Positions 43,822-51,201 of a DNA stretch of 64,000 bases are shown here, in pieces. Source of the DNA: Pseudomonadota bacterium. GTDB lineage: Bacteria; Pseudomonadota; Alphaproteobacteria; Rhizobiales; Xanthobacteraceae. The DNA is taken from contig JAEYRD010000142.1 in the NCBI GenBank assembly GCA_023435725.1, positions 12,428 to 76,427 of the forward strand. Reading direction: 5' to 3'. Below the pieces are notes generated by a model. The model was given only the letters and a program-made list of their open reading frames with translations. It was not told the origin of the DNA and did no database searches. The position numbers and the translations under genes were made by a program. How positions within the stretch are numbered: position 1 is the first letter of the stretch; every line of letters starts with the position of its first letter.

Positions 43822-45651
43822 ATGACCGCTCAGCCCCTGCTCGACGTTCAGGACCTTACCGTCGAATTCACCACCCGCCGCGGCATCGTGAAAGCCGTGC
43901 AGCACGTCAACATCTCCGTGGCCAAGGGTGAGACCCTCGCCATCGTCGGCGAGTCCGGTTCCGGCAAGTCGGTGACCTCCTACGCGGTGATGCGCATCCT
44001 CGACCGCGCCGGCAAGATCGCCGAGGGCTCGGTGATGTTCTCCGGCATCGACGTGAAGGCCGCGACCGAGGCCCAGATGCGCGATTTGCGCGGCCGCGAA
44101 GTCTCGATGATCTTCCAGAACCCGCGCGCGGCGCTCAACCCGATCCGCAAAGTCGGCGACCAGATCGAGGACGTGCTGCGCACCCATGTGCAGCAGGCCC
44201 AGGTCGCCGATCGCGGCGAGAAGGCGATCGAGGCACTGGAGCAGGTCAAGATCGCCCGCCCGCGCGAGCGCTATCACGCCTACCCGTTCGAGCTGTCGGG
44301 CGGCATGTGCCAGCGCGTCGTCATTGCGCTCGCGCTCGCCTGCAATCCGCAGCTCCTGATCGCGGACGAGCCGACCACCGGCCTCGACGTCACCACGCAG
44401 AAGGCGGTGATGGACCTGATTGTCGAGCTGACCAGGCGCCGCGCGATGTCGACCATCCTGATCACCCATGATCTCGGCCTTGCGGCAGCCTATTGCGACC
44501 GCGTCGTGGTGATGGAAAAGGGCCGCGTGGTCGAGACCGCCAAAGCCGCCGACATCTTCGCCAACCCGCAGCACCCCTACACCAAGAAGCTGATGCGCGC
44601 GACCCCGCGGCTTGGCGTCTCACTCAGAGACTTGCTGCCCGAAGAGGACGCGGCCGCCTTGTCCTCTCCCCGCTTGCGGGGAGAGGACAACGCGCAAAGC
44701 GCGGCGGGTGAGGGGGACTCTCCGCGAGTCCAGTTTGCGGAAACAGCCCCTCACCCCGACCCTCTCAGCGCGAGCGAAGCTCGTCGCGACCCCGCAAGTG
44801 AGGAGAGGGAGAAGGCACCTCTCCTCCTCGTCGAAAAGCTGGTCAAGGAATACCCCCGCCAGGGCGCCACCGCCGTGCTCGGCAAGCTGTTCGGCCGCAA
44901 GCCTCCGCCGGAGCCGGACGTGTTCCGCGCGGTCGACGGCATCAGCTTCTCGATCGGTCACGGCGAGAGTGTCGGCCTCGTCGGCGAGTCCGGCTGCGGC
45001 AAATCGACGACGTCGATGATGGTGATGCGCCTGCTCGACCAGACCTCCGGCCTGATCCAGTTCGACGGCGAGGACATCGGCGCCATCCAGCCTGCGTCCT
45101 TCGCCCGGCTGCCGCAGCGCAGCCGCATCCAGATGGTGTTCCAGGACCCGACCGACAGCCTCAACCCGCGTTTCACCGCCGCGCGCGCCGTCGCCGACCC
45201 GCTTCTGCAACTCGGCGACATCAGGGGCCGCGACGCCCTCCGCGCCCGCTGCGAGGAGCTGGCCACCATGGTGGGCCTGCCGCTCAACCTGCTCGACCGT
45301 TTCCCGCACCAGCTTTCCGGCGGCCAGAAGGCCCGCGTCGGCATCGCCCGCGCCATCGCGCTGCATCCGAAGCTCGTCATCCTGGACGAGCCGACGGCGG
45401 CGCTGGACGTCTCGGTGCAAGCAGTCGTCCTGAACCTGCTTCAGGATCTCAAGCAGCGCCTGGGGATGAGCTATCTGTTCGTCTCGCATGATTTGAATGT
45501 AGTGCGCTTGCTGTGCGATCGTGTCATTGTCATGCGGGCGGGGCGGATCGTCGAAGAGGGGGCTTCCGAGAAGGTCCTCAGCGATCCCAAGGACGACTAC
45601 ACCAAGGAGCTGCTGACGGCGATTCCGCATCCGCCGTTGCCGGTGCACTGA
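43822..45651 (+). CDS. Fused double ABC ATPase (DppD-DppF type) with repeat-derived linker
   Basis: A 609-residue ATPase with two nucleotide-binding domains. Domain 1 (about 5-265): Walker A GESGSGKS, signature LSGGMCQRVVIALALA, Walker B LLIADEPTTGLD. Domain 2 (about 330-605): Walker A GESGCGKST, FQDPTDSLNPRFT, signature LSGGQKARVGIARAIA, Walker B LVILDEPTAALD. Both end with oligopeptide-type C-terminal extensions. The linker between them (about residues 280-330) is encoded by a copy of repeat family D at 44661-44811, which keeps the frame open. The start is the ATG at 43822 after GGGAG. Two complete domains suggest one polypeptide serves both ATPase positions of the importer. Confidence 0.92.
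   Translation: MTAQPLLDVQDLTVEFTTRRGIVKAVQHVNISVAKGETLAIVGESGSGKSVTSYAVMRILDRAGKIAEGSVMFSGIDVKAATEAQMRDLRGREVSMIFQNPRAALNPIRKVGDQIEDVLRTHVQQAQVADRGEKAIEALEQVKIARPRERYHAYPFELSGGMCQRVVIALALACNPQLLIADEPTTGLDVTTQKAVMDLIVELTRRRAMSTILITHDLGLAAAYCDRVVVMEKGRVVETAKAADIFANPQHPYTKKLMRATPRLGVSLRDLLPEEDAAALSSPRLRGEDNAQSAAGEGDSPRVQFAETAPHPDPLSASEARRDPASEEREKAPLLLVEKLVKEYPRQGATAVLGKLFGRKPPPEPDVFRAVDGISFSIGHGESVGLVGESGCGKSTTSMMVMRLLDQTSGLIQFDGEDIGAIQPASFARLPQRSRIQMVFQDPTDSLNPRFTAARAVADPLLQLGDIRGRDALRARCEELATMVGLPLNLLDRFPHQLSGGQKARVGIARAIALHPKLVILDEPTAALDVSVQAVVLNLLQDLKQRLGMSYLFVSHDLNVVRLLCDRVIVMRAGRIVEEGASEKVLSDPKDDYTKELLTAIPHPPLPVH
44661..44811. repeat. Repeat family D inserted in frame within the ABC ATPase gene
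   Basis: The 13-base perfect arms GTCCTCTCCCCGC (44661-44673) and GCGGGGAGAGGAC (44676-44688) form a hairpin. They are followed by the family blocks GGGTGAGGGGGACTCTCCGC GAGTCCA and CCCCTCACCCCGACCCTCTC. The intergenic copy at 63841-63982, read on the opposite strand, has the same blocks in the same order. The inserted sequence translates without a stop into about 50 polar residues between the two ATPase domains. Confidence 0.85.
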
Positions 45652-45670
45652 GAGATTGTCTGGGAGTGTG

Positions 45671-45850
45671 ATGGCCGAGCCGTTGGACGATTATATCGAC
45701 GCCGTATCGAAGGCGCTCGCGCTGCCGGTCGAGGAGGCCTGGAGGCCGGCCGTTCGGGCCAACCTCGAAGTGTCGCTGCGGCTCGCCCGCCTTGTCGACG
45801 AATTCGCGCTGCCGGACGAGTCCGAGCCGGCGCCCGTCTTCACGGCCTGA
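45671..45850 (+). CDS. atzG: DUF4089 protein, AtzG/HpxX-like
   Basis: A 59-residue helical protein (LDDYIDAVSKALALPVEEAWRPAVRANLEVSLRLARLVDEF) of the DUF4089 family. In Pseudomonas, AtzG of this family is the small subunit of 1-carboxybiuret hydrolase with AtzE; in Klebsiella, HpxX has the same place in oxalurate catabolism. The gene lies directly before the AtzE-like amidase, with only seven bases between stop and start, which supports a two-subunit enzyme. The ATG at 45671 follows TGGGAGTG. Length is close to that of known AtzG (about 68). Confidence 0.82.
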   Translation: MAEPLDDYIDAVSKALALPVEEAWRPAVRANLEVSLRLARLVDEFALPDESEPAPVFTA

Positions 45851-45857
45851 TGTTGCC

Positions 45858-47252
45858 ATGACCATTAAGCCAGAGATGAATGCCTCCGAAATCGCGAGCG
45901 CGGTCGCCGGCGGCAGGATGTCCGCGATCGATGCAACTGAAGCGGCCCTCGCGCGCATCGAGCAGCACGACACCATTCTCAACTCCTTCACCGACGTCAC
46001 CGCCGAGCGTGCCCGTGCCAAGGCGCGCGCGATCGATGCCGACATTGCCGCAGGCAGGAAGGTCGGCCCGCTCGCCGGCGTCCCCTTCGCAGTGAAGAAC
46101 CTGTTTGACGTCGCGGGCCTCACAACGCGCGCCGGCTCGAAGATCAACCGCGACCTCGCGCCAGCCAAGCGCGACGCGACGCTGATCGAGCGCATGGAGG
46201 CGGCCGGCGCCGTCCTCGTCGGCGCGCTCAACATGGGCGAATACGCCTATGACTTCACCGGCGAGAACGTCCATGACGGTCCCTCGCGCAATCCGCATGA
46301 CACCACGCGCATGACCGGCGGCTCCTCCGGCGGTTCGGGGAGCGCCGTCGGCGGCGCGCTGGTGCCGATTGCGCTCGGGTCCGACACCAACGGCTCGATC
46401 CGCGTGCCGTCCTCGTTTTGCGGTATCTTCGGCCTGAAGCCGACCTATGGCCGGCTGTCGCGGGCGCGCTCCTTCCCGTTCGTCGCGAGCCTCGATCATC
46501 TCGGTCCGTTCGCGCGCTCCGTCACCGATCTCGCGCTCGCCTATGATGCGATGCAGGGGCCGGACGCCGACGACGGCGCCTGCACCACGCGTGGCGTCGA
46601 GCCGGCCGCGCCGCTGCTTGGCGAGTCCATCGCAGGCTTGCGCGTCGCCATCGCCGGCGGACATTTTCAGAAGAACGTGTTTCCGGAAGCCGTCGAGGCC
46701 GTCAGCCGTGTCGCCAAGGCGCTCGGTGTAACGCAGGTGATTGATGTTCCCGAAGCTTCGCGCGCCCGCGCGGCGGCCTATGTCATCACCACCGCTGAAG
46801 GCGCCTCGCTGCATCTCGATCGCCTGCGCAGGCGTCCGAACGATTTCGACCCGGCCGTGCGCGACCGGCTGATTGCAGGCGCCATAGTGCCGGCGCCCTT
46901 GGTCGACCGCGCGCAGAAATTCCGTCGCTGGTATCGCGCGCAGCTTGCCGAGATCTTCAGGTCGGTCGACGTGCTGCTGGCTCCGGCAACGCCCTGCACG
47001 GCGCCGAAGCTCGGCCAGGTGAATTTCAACCTCGACGGTGTGGAGCTGCCGGTGCGCGCCAATATCGGCATCCACACCCAGCCGATCTCGTTCATCGGCC
47101 TGCCGGTGGTCGCTGTGCCGGTGCCGCTCGAACCGCTGCCGATCGGCGTGCAGATCATCGCGGCGCCCTGGCGCGAGGACGTGGCGCTGCGCGTCGCGCA
47201 CGCATTGGAAAAGATGGGCGTCGTCGCTGCGCCCGCGCCGAGAGGAATTTGA
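45858..47252 (+). CDS. atzE: AtzE/HpxY-like amidase
   Basis: A 464-residue amidase-signature enzyme. The Ser-cisSer-Lys triad is readable: Lys80 in FAVKNLF, cis-Ser156 in TGGSSGGSGSAV and nucleophile Ser180 in DTNGSIRVPSS, with the normal spacing of 24 between the serines. With the DUF4089 subunit upstream and a DUF3225 gene downstream this matches AtzE (1-carboxybiuret to 1,3-dicarboxyurea). The oxalurate amidase HpxY is the main alternative, since it has the same neighbours. Start ATG at 45858; the adjacent AtzH-like gene begins one base after its stop. Confidence 0.87.
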   Translation: MTIKPEMNASEIASAVAGGRMSAIDATEAALARIEQHDTILNSFTDVTAERARAKARAIDADIAAGRKVGPLAGVPFAVKNLFDVAGLTTRAGSKINRDLAPAKRDATLIERMEAAGAVLVGALNMGEYAYDFTGENVHDGPSRNPHDTTRMTGGSSGGSGSAVGGALVPIALGSDTNGSIRVPSSFCGIFGLKPTYGRLSRARSFPFVASLDHLGPFARSVTDLALAYDAMQGPDADDGACTTRGVEPAAPLLGESIAGLRVAIAGGHFQKNVFPEAVEAVSRVAKALGVTQVIDVPEASRARAAAYVITTAEGASLHLDRLRRRPNDFDPAVRDRLIAGAIVPAPLVDRAQKFRRWYRAQLAEIFRSVDVLLAPATPCTAPKLGQVNFNLDGVELPVRANIGIHTQPISFIGLPVVAVPVPLEPLPIGVQIIAAPWREDVALRVAHALEKMGVVAAPAPRGI

Positions 47253-47253
47253 G

Positions 47254-47646
47254 ATGGAGATCGATCTTCCCGACGTGATCGCGGAAGTCAAAGCCGCGTT
47301 CGAGCGCTATGAGAGGGCCCTCGTCACCAACGACGTCGCGGTGCTCGGCGAGCTCTTCCGCAACGATTCCCGCACGCTGCGCTATGGCATCGGCGAGAAC
47401 CTCTATGGCTACGAGGCGATCTCCGGCTTCCGCGCCGGCCGTTCGCCCGTCGGCCTCAACCGCCGCACCGCCAAGACCGTCATATCGAGCTATGGCCGCG
47501 ACACGGCCGTGGCCTCGACCTTGTTCTATCGCGACACGGCGCCCGGCAAGGTCGGCCGGCAGATGCAGACCTGGATTCGTTTCCCGGAGGGCTGGCGCGT
47601 CGTCGCCGCCCATGTCAGCATCATCGACGAGTCGAAAGAGACCTGA
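47254..47646 (+). CDS. atzH: DUF3225 protein, AtzH/HpxZ-like
   Basis: A 130-residue alpha+beta protein of the SnoaL/NTF2-like DUF3225 family (ALVTNDVAVLGELFRNDSRTLRYGIGENLYGYEAISGFR and RQMQTWIRFPEGWRVVAAHVSII). AtzH of this family is a 1,3-dicarboxyurea deamidase that yields allophanate, and HpxZ is its homologue in oxalurate clusters. The start ATG at 47254 follows AGAGGAATTTG; a longer frame upstream is out of register with the family and overlaps the AtzE gene. It completes the AtzG-E-H set. Confidence 0.83.
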   Translation: MEIDLPDVIAEVKAAFERYERALVTNDVAVLGELFRNDSRTLRYGIGENLYGYEAISGFRAGRSPVGLNRRTAKTVISSYGRDTAVASTLFYRDTAPGKVGRQMQTWIRFPEGWRVVAAHVSIIDESKET

Positions 47647-47650
47647 TCGT

Positions 47651-48373
47651 ATGACGCTTGACGACTTTCCGCAGGGGACGCTGCCGGCCGAGCCGGTGGT
47701 GCCGCGCGTCGACCGGGCGCAGCCCAGCGTGCACAAGGTCACGCGTGCCGAGGAATTGCGCCTTCAGCTCGCCGACGAGATCGTGCGCGGAACCTTGGCG
47801 CCCGGCGCGCCGCTGGACGAGACCGACATCGCGCGCCGCTTCAACGTCTCGCGCACCCCGGTGCGCGAGGCGTTGCGCCAGCTGGTCGCGAGCGGCCTCG
47901 TCGAATCGCGCGCCCACCGCGGTGCGGTGGTGGCGCAGCCCTCGGTCGAACGGCTGAAGGGCATGTTCGAGGCCATGGCGGAGCTCGAGGCGCTGTGCGC
48001 CGGCCTTGCCGCCGAGCGCATGTCCGCCGCCGAGCGCCACGGTCTCGAAGCGATCCACGAAGAGCTACGGGTGTTAAGCTACACCGGCAATCCCGATCGT
48101 TTCCACGAGGTCAACGAACGCTTCCACAACGCGATCTATGCGGGATCGCAGAACGGTTACATCGCCGAGATCACGCTGGCGACGCGCGTGCGCGTCCAGC
48201 CGTTCCGTCGCGCCCAGTTCCGCAACCTCGGGCGTCTCGCAAAATCGCAGGCCGAGCACGACCGCGTCGTCGTCGCCATCATGCGCGGCGACAAGCAGGG
48301 CGCCGCGGCGGCGATGCGCGCGCATATCGAGCTGGTGCGCGGAGAGTATGAGATCTACGCGGTGTCGGTGTAG
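47651..48373 (+). CDS. GntR-family regulator, FadR (FCD) subfamily
   Basis: A 240-residue regulator with an N-terminal winged helix (about 30-100: LRLQLADEIVRGTLAPGAPLDETDIARRFNVSRTPVREALRQLVASGLVE) and a helical FCD ligand-binding domain (about 115-235). FCD metal-binding positions appear to be occupied, including histidines in FHEVNERFHNAIY and EHDRVVVAI. It follows the AtzH-like gene by four bases and is the last gene of the operon, so it is likely the local regulator of the pathway; candidate sites lie at 39919 and 50408. Confidence 0.9.
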   Translation: MTLDDFPQGTLPAEPVVPRVDRAQPSVHKVTRAEELRLQLADEIVRGTLAPGAPLDETDIARRFNVSRTPVREALRQLVASGLVESRAHRGAVVAQPSVERLKGMFEAMAELEALCAGLAAERMSAAERHGLEAIHEELRVLSYTGNPDRFHEVNERFHNAIYAGSQNGYIAEITLATRVRVQPFRRAQFRNLGRLAKSQAEHDRVVVAIMRGDKQGAAAAMRAHIELVRGEYEIYAVSV

Positions 48374-48399
48374 GCTGACTCTACTGCCACACACTCGCT

Positions 48400-48532
48400 G
48401 TCGTCCCCGCGAAGGCGGGGATCCATAACCCCAGGGAGAAGTTGTGGCGCGAAGCTCTAAACTCCGAGTCGTCGCCAATCCACTCCCTGTGGTTATGGGT
48501 CCCGGATCTGTGCTTCGCTTGTCCGGGACGAC
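48400..48532. repeat. Repeat family A, inverted copy
   Basis: A 133-bp element, GTCGTCCCCGCGAAGGCGGG to GCTTGTCCGGGACGAC, the reverse of the copy at 5925-6057. It fills most of the 173 bases between the convergent GntR and allophanate hydrolase genes, where it could act as a two-way terminator. Confidence 0.85.
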
Positions 48533-48546
48533 AGCAGAGGGAAAGT

Positions 48547-50352
48547 TCACCCCGTCGCAGCCGCCATATACTTCCGCCAGCCGCCATAGGCGGTGATGTC
48601 GCGGGCATCGCCGAGCACCTCGGGCTCGACGATGAATCCCTTCACGCTGCGGCCGTCGGCAAGTCGAACCGTGCCGATTGCCATCGGCGCGGGGATTGCG
48701 TTGACGAACTTGCCGAAGGCTGACGATGACAACGACCAGATCTCCAGCTCGATCGCAGCGCCCTTGCCAGCCTCGACGCGCAGCATACCCGGTTTCGGCG
48801 GCGTGGTCTTCAATGCATAGAGCTTGTAGTCCGGCGCGGTCTTGCTTGCCTCGATCAGCTTTCCGTCCAGCGCCGTCAATTCACCGTTTAGCGCCATGCC
48901 GGAGAGGTGCGCGCCGACCACTGCGATGGGAATCTCGTCGCCGCCGTTTGCGGCGAGCTGTGCGAGCGGTGCCTGCGCCACGCCCTTCGCGCCGACCGCC
49001 AGCTTTGTATCGGCATGGAAGACACGGCCGATGCTCGCGAGCAGCGCATCGCGTCCGGCGGGCGCGAGCAGCGTGATCCCGAACGGAATGCCGTCGGCAC
49101 GCATCTCTGCCGGGATGGCGAGGCCGCAGAGGTCGAGCAGGTTGACGAAATTGGTGTAGGTGCCGAGCCGGCTGTTGAGCTCGATCGGATTGGCGAGCAC
49201 CTGGGCGGTCGTATAGGCCGTCGGCGCCGTCGGCAGCACCAGCGCGTCGATGTTGGCAAGGGTACGCTCGGCGATCTTGCGCAGGCCCTGCAGGCGGTAC
49301 AGTGCAGAGAAGGTTTCCGCCGCCGTGAGCCGCGCGCCGGCCGCGGTGATCTCGCGCGTTACGGGATGGATTGCATCGGGTGCCGAGGCGAGCAGGTTGC
49401 GGATCACGAGATAGCGCTCGGCAACCCATGGCCCCTCATAGAGCAGCCGCGCCGTCTCGTAGAACGGTTCGAGGTCGAACTCGACCAGCGTTGCGCCAAG
49501 TGCGGTCCAGCGCTTCAGCGCATCGGCATAGGCGGCCTCCGCCTTCTTGTCGCCGAAGAAGATCAACTGCCCGTTGCGCGGCACGCCGAGGCGCAGGTTC
49601 GCGGGGAACGGCGTGATCGGCCCCAGCGGCCGGTCGCGCGAGAATGGATCGGCCTGGTCGGGGCCCGCCATCACCGACAGCGCGAGTGCGGCGTCGTCCA
49701 CGGTCAGCGCGAATACCGAGATGCAGTCGAGCGTGCGGCACGCCGGCACGAGACCGGCGGTCGAGATCATGCCGAGGCTCGGCTTCAGCCCGACGATGTT
49801 GTTGAGCATCGCCGGCACGCGCCCGCTGCCGGCGGTGTCCGTGCCCAGCGACAGCGGCACCAGCCCGGCGCCGACGGCGACCGCCGATCCCGAACTCGAG
49901 CCTCCGGGAATGAGATCTTCGCGGATCGAATTCCCCGGGATGCCGTAAGGCGAGCGCACACCGACGAGGCCGGTCGCGAACTGGTCGAGATTGGTCTTGC
50001 CGATGATGATGGCGCCCGCGGCGCGCAGACGCTCCACCGCGGTCGAGTCATGCGCCGGTGTATAGGAAAATGCCGGGCAGGCCGCGGTGGTCGGAAATCC
50101 CAGCGCGTCGATATTGTCCTTCACCGCGACCGGCACGCCGTAGAGCGGCAGGCTCGCGGCATCCTTGCGCGTGACGAGCCTCTCGGCTTCCGCGATCGCG
50201 TCCTTCTCGTCGCGCAGGCTGATGAAGACGGCGGGATCTCTGTGGTCGCGAATGCGCTGATAGGTACGCGCGATCGTCTGCGCCGGCGTCTGTGTGCCCG
50301 CGCGATGCGCGGCCACGATCGCGGCGATCGTTTCAGGCTGCTCAGCCCCCAT
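48547..50352 (-). CDS. atzF: Allophanate hydrolase AtzF
   Basis: A 601-residue amidase-signature enzyme that hydrolyses allophanate to ammonia and carbon dioxide. Catalytic Lys78 (VPVAVKDN), cis-Ser152 (PGGSSSGS) and nucleophile Ser176 (DTAGSGRVP) are present with 24-residue spacing. The long C-terminal domain (about 465-600, HLSGMALNGEL...KGFIVEPEVLGDARDITAYGGWRKYM) is the allophanate-hydrolase-specific region. The ATG complementary to 50350-50352 with GGAG upstream is preferred to one ten codons further out. It is convergent to the GntR gene and has its own candidate operator at 50408-50417. Confidence 0.9.
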   Translation of the reverse strand: MGAEQPETIAAIVAAHRAGTQTPAQTIARTYQRIRDHRDPAVFISLRDEKDAIAEAERLVTRKDAASLPLYGVPVAVKDNIDALGFPTTAACPAFSYTPAHDSTAVERLRAAGAIIIGKTNLDQFATGLVGVRSPYGIPGNSIREDLIPGGSSSGSAVAVGAGLVPLSLGTDTAGSGRVPAMLNNIVGLKPSLGMISTAGLVPACRTLDCISVFALTVDDAALALSVMAGPDQADPFSRDRPLGPITPFPANLRLGVPRNGQLIFFGDKKAEAAYADALKRWTALGATLVEFDLEPFYETARLLYEGPWVAERYLVIRNLLASAPDAIHPVTREITAAGARLTAAETFSALYRLQGLRKIAERTLANIDALVLPTAPTAYTTAQVLANPIELNSRLGTYTNFVNLLDLCGLAIPAEMRADGIPFGITLLAPAGRDALLASIGRVFHADTKLAVGAKGVAQAPLAQLAANGGDEIPIAVVGAHLSGMALNGELTALDGKLIEASKTAPDYKLYALKTTPPKPGMLRVEAGKGAAIELEIWSLSSSAFGKFVNAIPAPMAIGTVRLADGRSVKGFIVEPEVLGDARDITAYGGWRKYMAAATG

Positions 50353-50407
50353 GTCGATAAAGCTCCGGCAACTTGTGTTCATCCGGATTGAAGCAAGTGG
50401 TGTGCCA

Positions 50408-50417
50408 TTGTGTACAA
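50408..50417. promoter_or_regulatory. Candidate GntR operator, upstream of atzF
   Basis: TTGTGTACAA, about 55 bases before the atzF start. It is the core of ATTGTGTACAAT (50407-50418), an inverted repeat with a two-base centre that fits the FadR-class consensus. See the related site at 39919-39928 upstream of the ABC/Atz operon. Confidence 0.45.
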
Positions 50418-50546
50418 TATCCGGGCAGAGCGGCTGCTTCAGATATTATCGAGGCATCAGTGGCTTGGCGACTTTTTCGATGACTGAGCGGACCGCCATG
50501 CCCACGCCCTGTTACGGGCATTTGCGTAAATATTGGGCAGCTTGGA

Positions 50547-51053
50547 TCAGGTGAAGCCGGCGAGGATCTCGAGCAGCCGCTCGCGGTTCTCCTTGCCGAT
50601 CTTCGCCTCGACATGGCGCTCGTGCTCGGCGGCGAGGCGCTTGAATTTCGCCAGCGCCGTCTCGCCCTGCGTCGTGAGGTGCAGCGCGTGCGAGCGCCGG
50701 TCCGCCTTCGACTTGATCCGCTTCACGAGCTTGCGCTGCTCGAGCCTGTCGAGCAGATGCACCAGCCGGGCGCGCTCGATGCCGAGGCGCTTTGCCACCG
50801 CCATCTGCGACAGGCCCGGATTGGCGCCGATCACCGTCAGCACCGAATATTGTGTCGGCCGGATGTCGACATCGCCGAGCGTCTTGATGAAGTCCTGGAA
50901 GATCCAGATCTGGAAGCGCCGCACCGCATAGCCGGCGTGACCGACCAGCGCGTCGAGGGCGATCTCGTCCGCGTCGATCGGCCGCGCCGCGCCGTTGCCG
51001 GTGCGTTTGCGCGGGGAGAGGCGGGCGTCGGCTCGGGCTGCGCTGGCTGTCAC
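50547..51053 (-). CDS. MarR-family regulator, divergent from feruloyl-CoA synthase
   Basis: A 168-residue winged-helix regulator. The MarR core is visible: IRPTQYSVLTVIGANPGLSQMAVAKRLGIERARLVHLLDRLEQRKLVKRIKSKADRRSHALHLTTQGETAL. A GTG complementary to 51051-51053 with AGGAGACACGAT upstream is the start; no in-frame ATG precedes the domain. It is divergent from the feruloyl-CoA synthase gene, with a strong inverted repeat between the two (51104-51124), and so probably represses that gene and responds to a hydroxycinnamoyl-CoA, as in HcaR/FerC-type systems. Confidence 0.88.
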   Translation of the reverse strand: MTASAARADARLSPRKRTGNGAARPIDADEIALDALVGHAGYAVRRFQIWIFQDFIKTLGDVDIRPTQYSVLTVIGANPGLSQMAVAKRLGIERARLVHLLDRLEQRKLVKRIKSKADRRSHALHLTTQGETALAKFKRLAAEHERHVEAKIGKENRERLLEILAGFT

Positions 51054-51103
51054 ATCGTGTCTCCTGCCGTGCAACCTTAGCGTCTCGACGACGTGAGCGG
51101 AAG

Positions 51104-51124
51104 ATTGTTGTTGACGACAACAAT
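51104..51124. promoter_or_regulatory. MarR-type operator
   Basis: Perfect eight-base arms ATTGTTGT (51104-51111) and ACAACAAT (51117-51124) with a five-base centre TGACG, between the divergent MarR and feruloyl-CoA synthase genes. The spacing and symmetry fit a MarR dimer site. Confidence 0.65.
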
Positions 51125-51201
51125 TGGCATGCCCAACATTATGGCCAAAGCAGCCCGGAACGAGGCTGCGACCGATCACGGGTTCGGGCGAGGAGGAAGC
51201 C

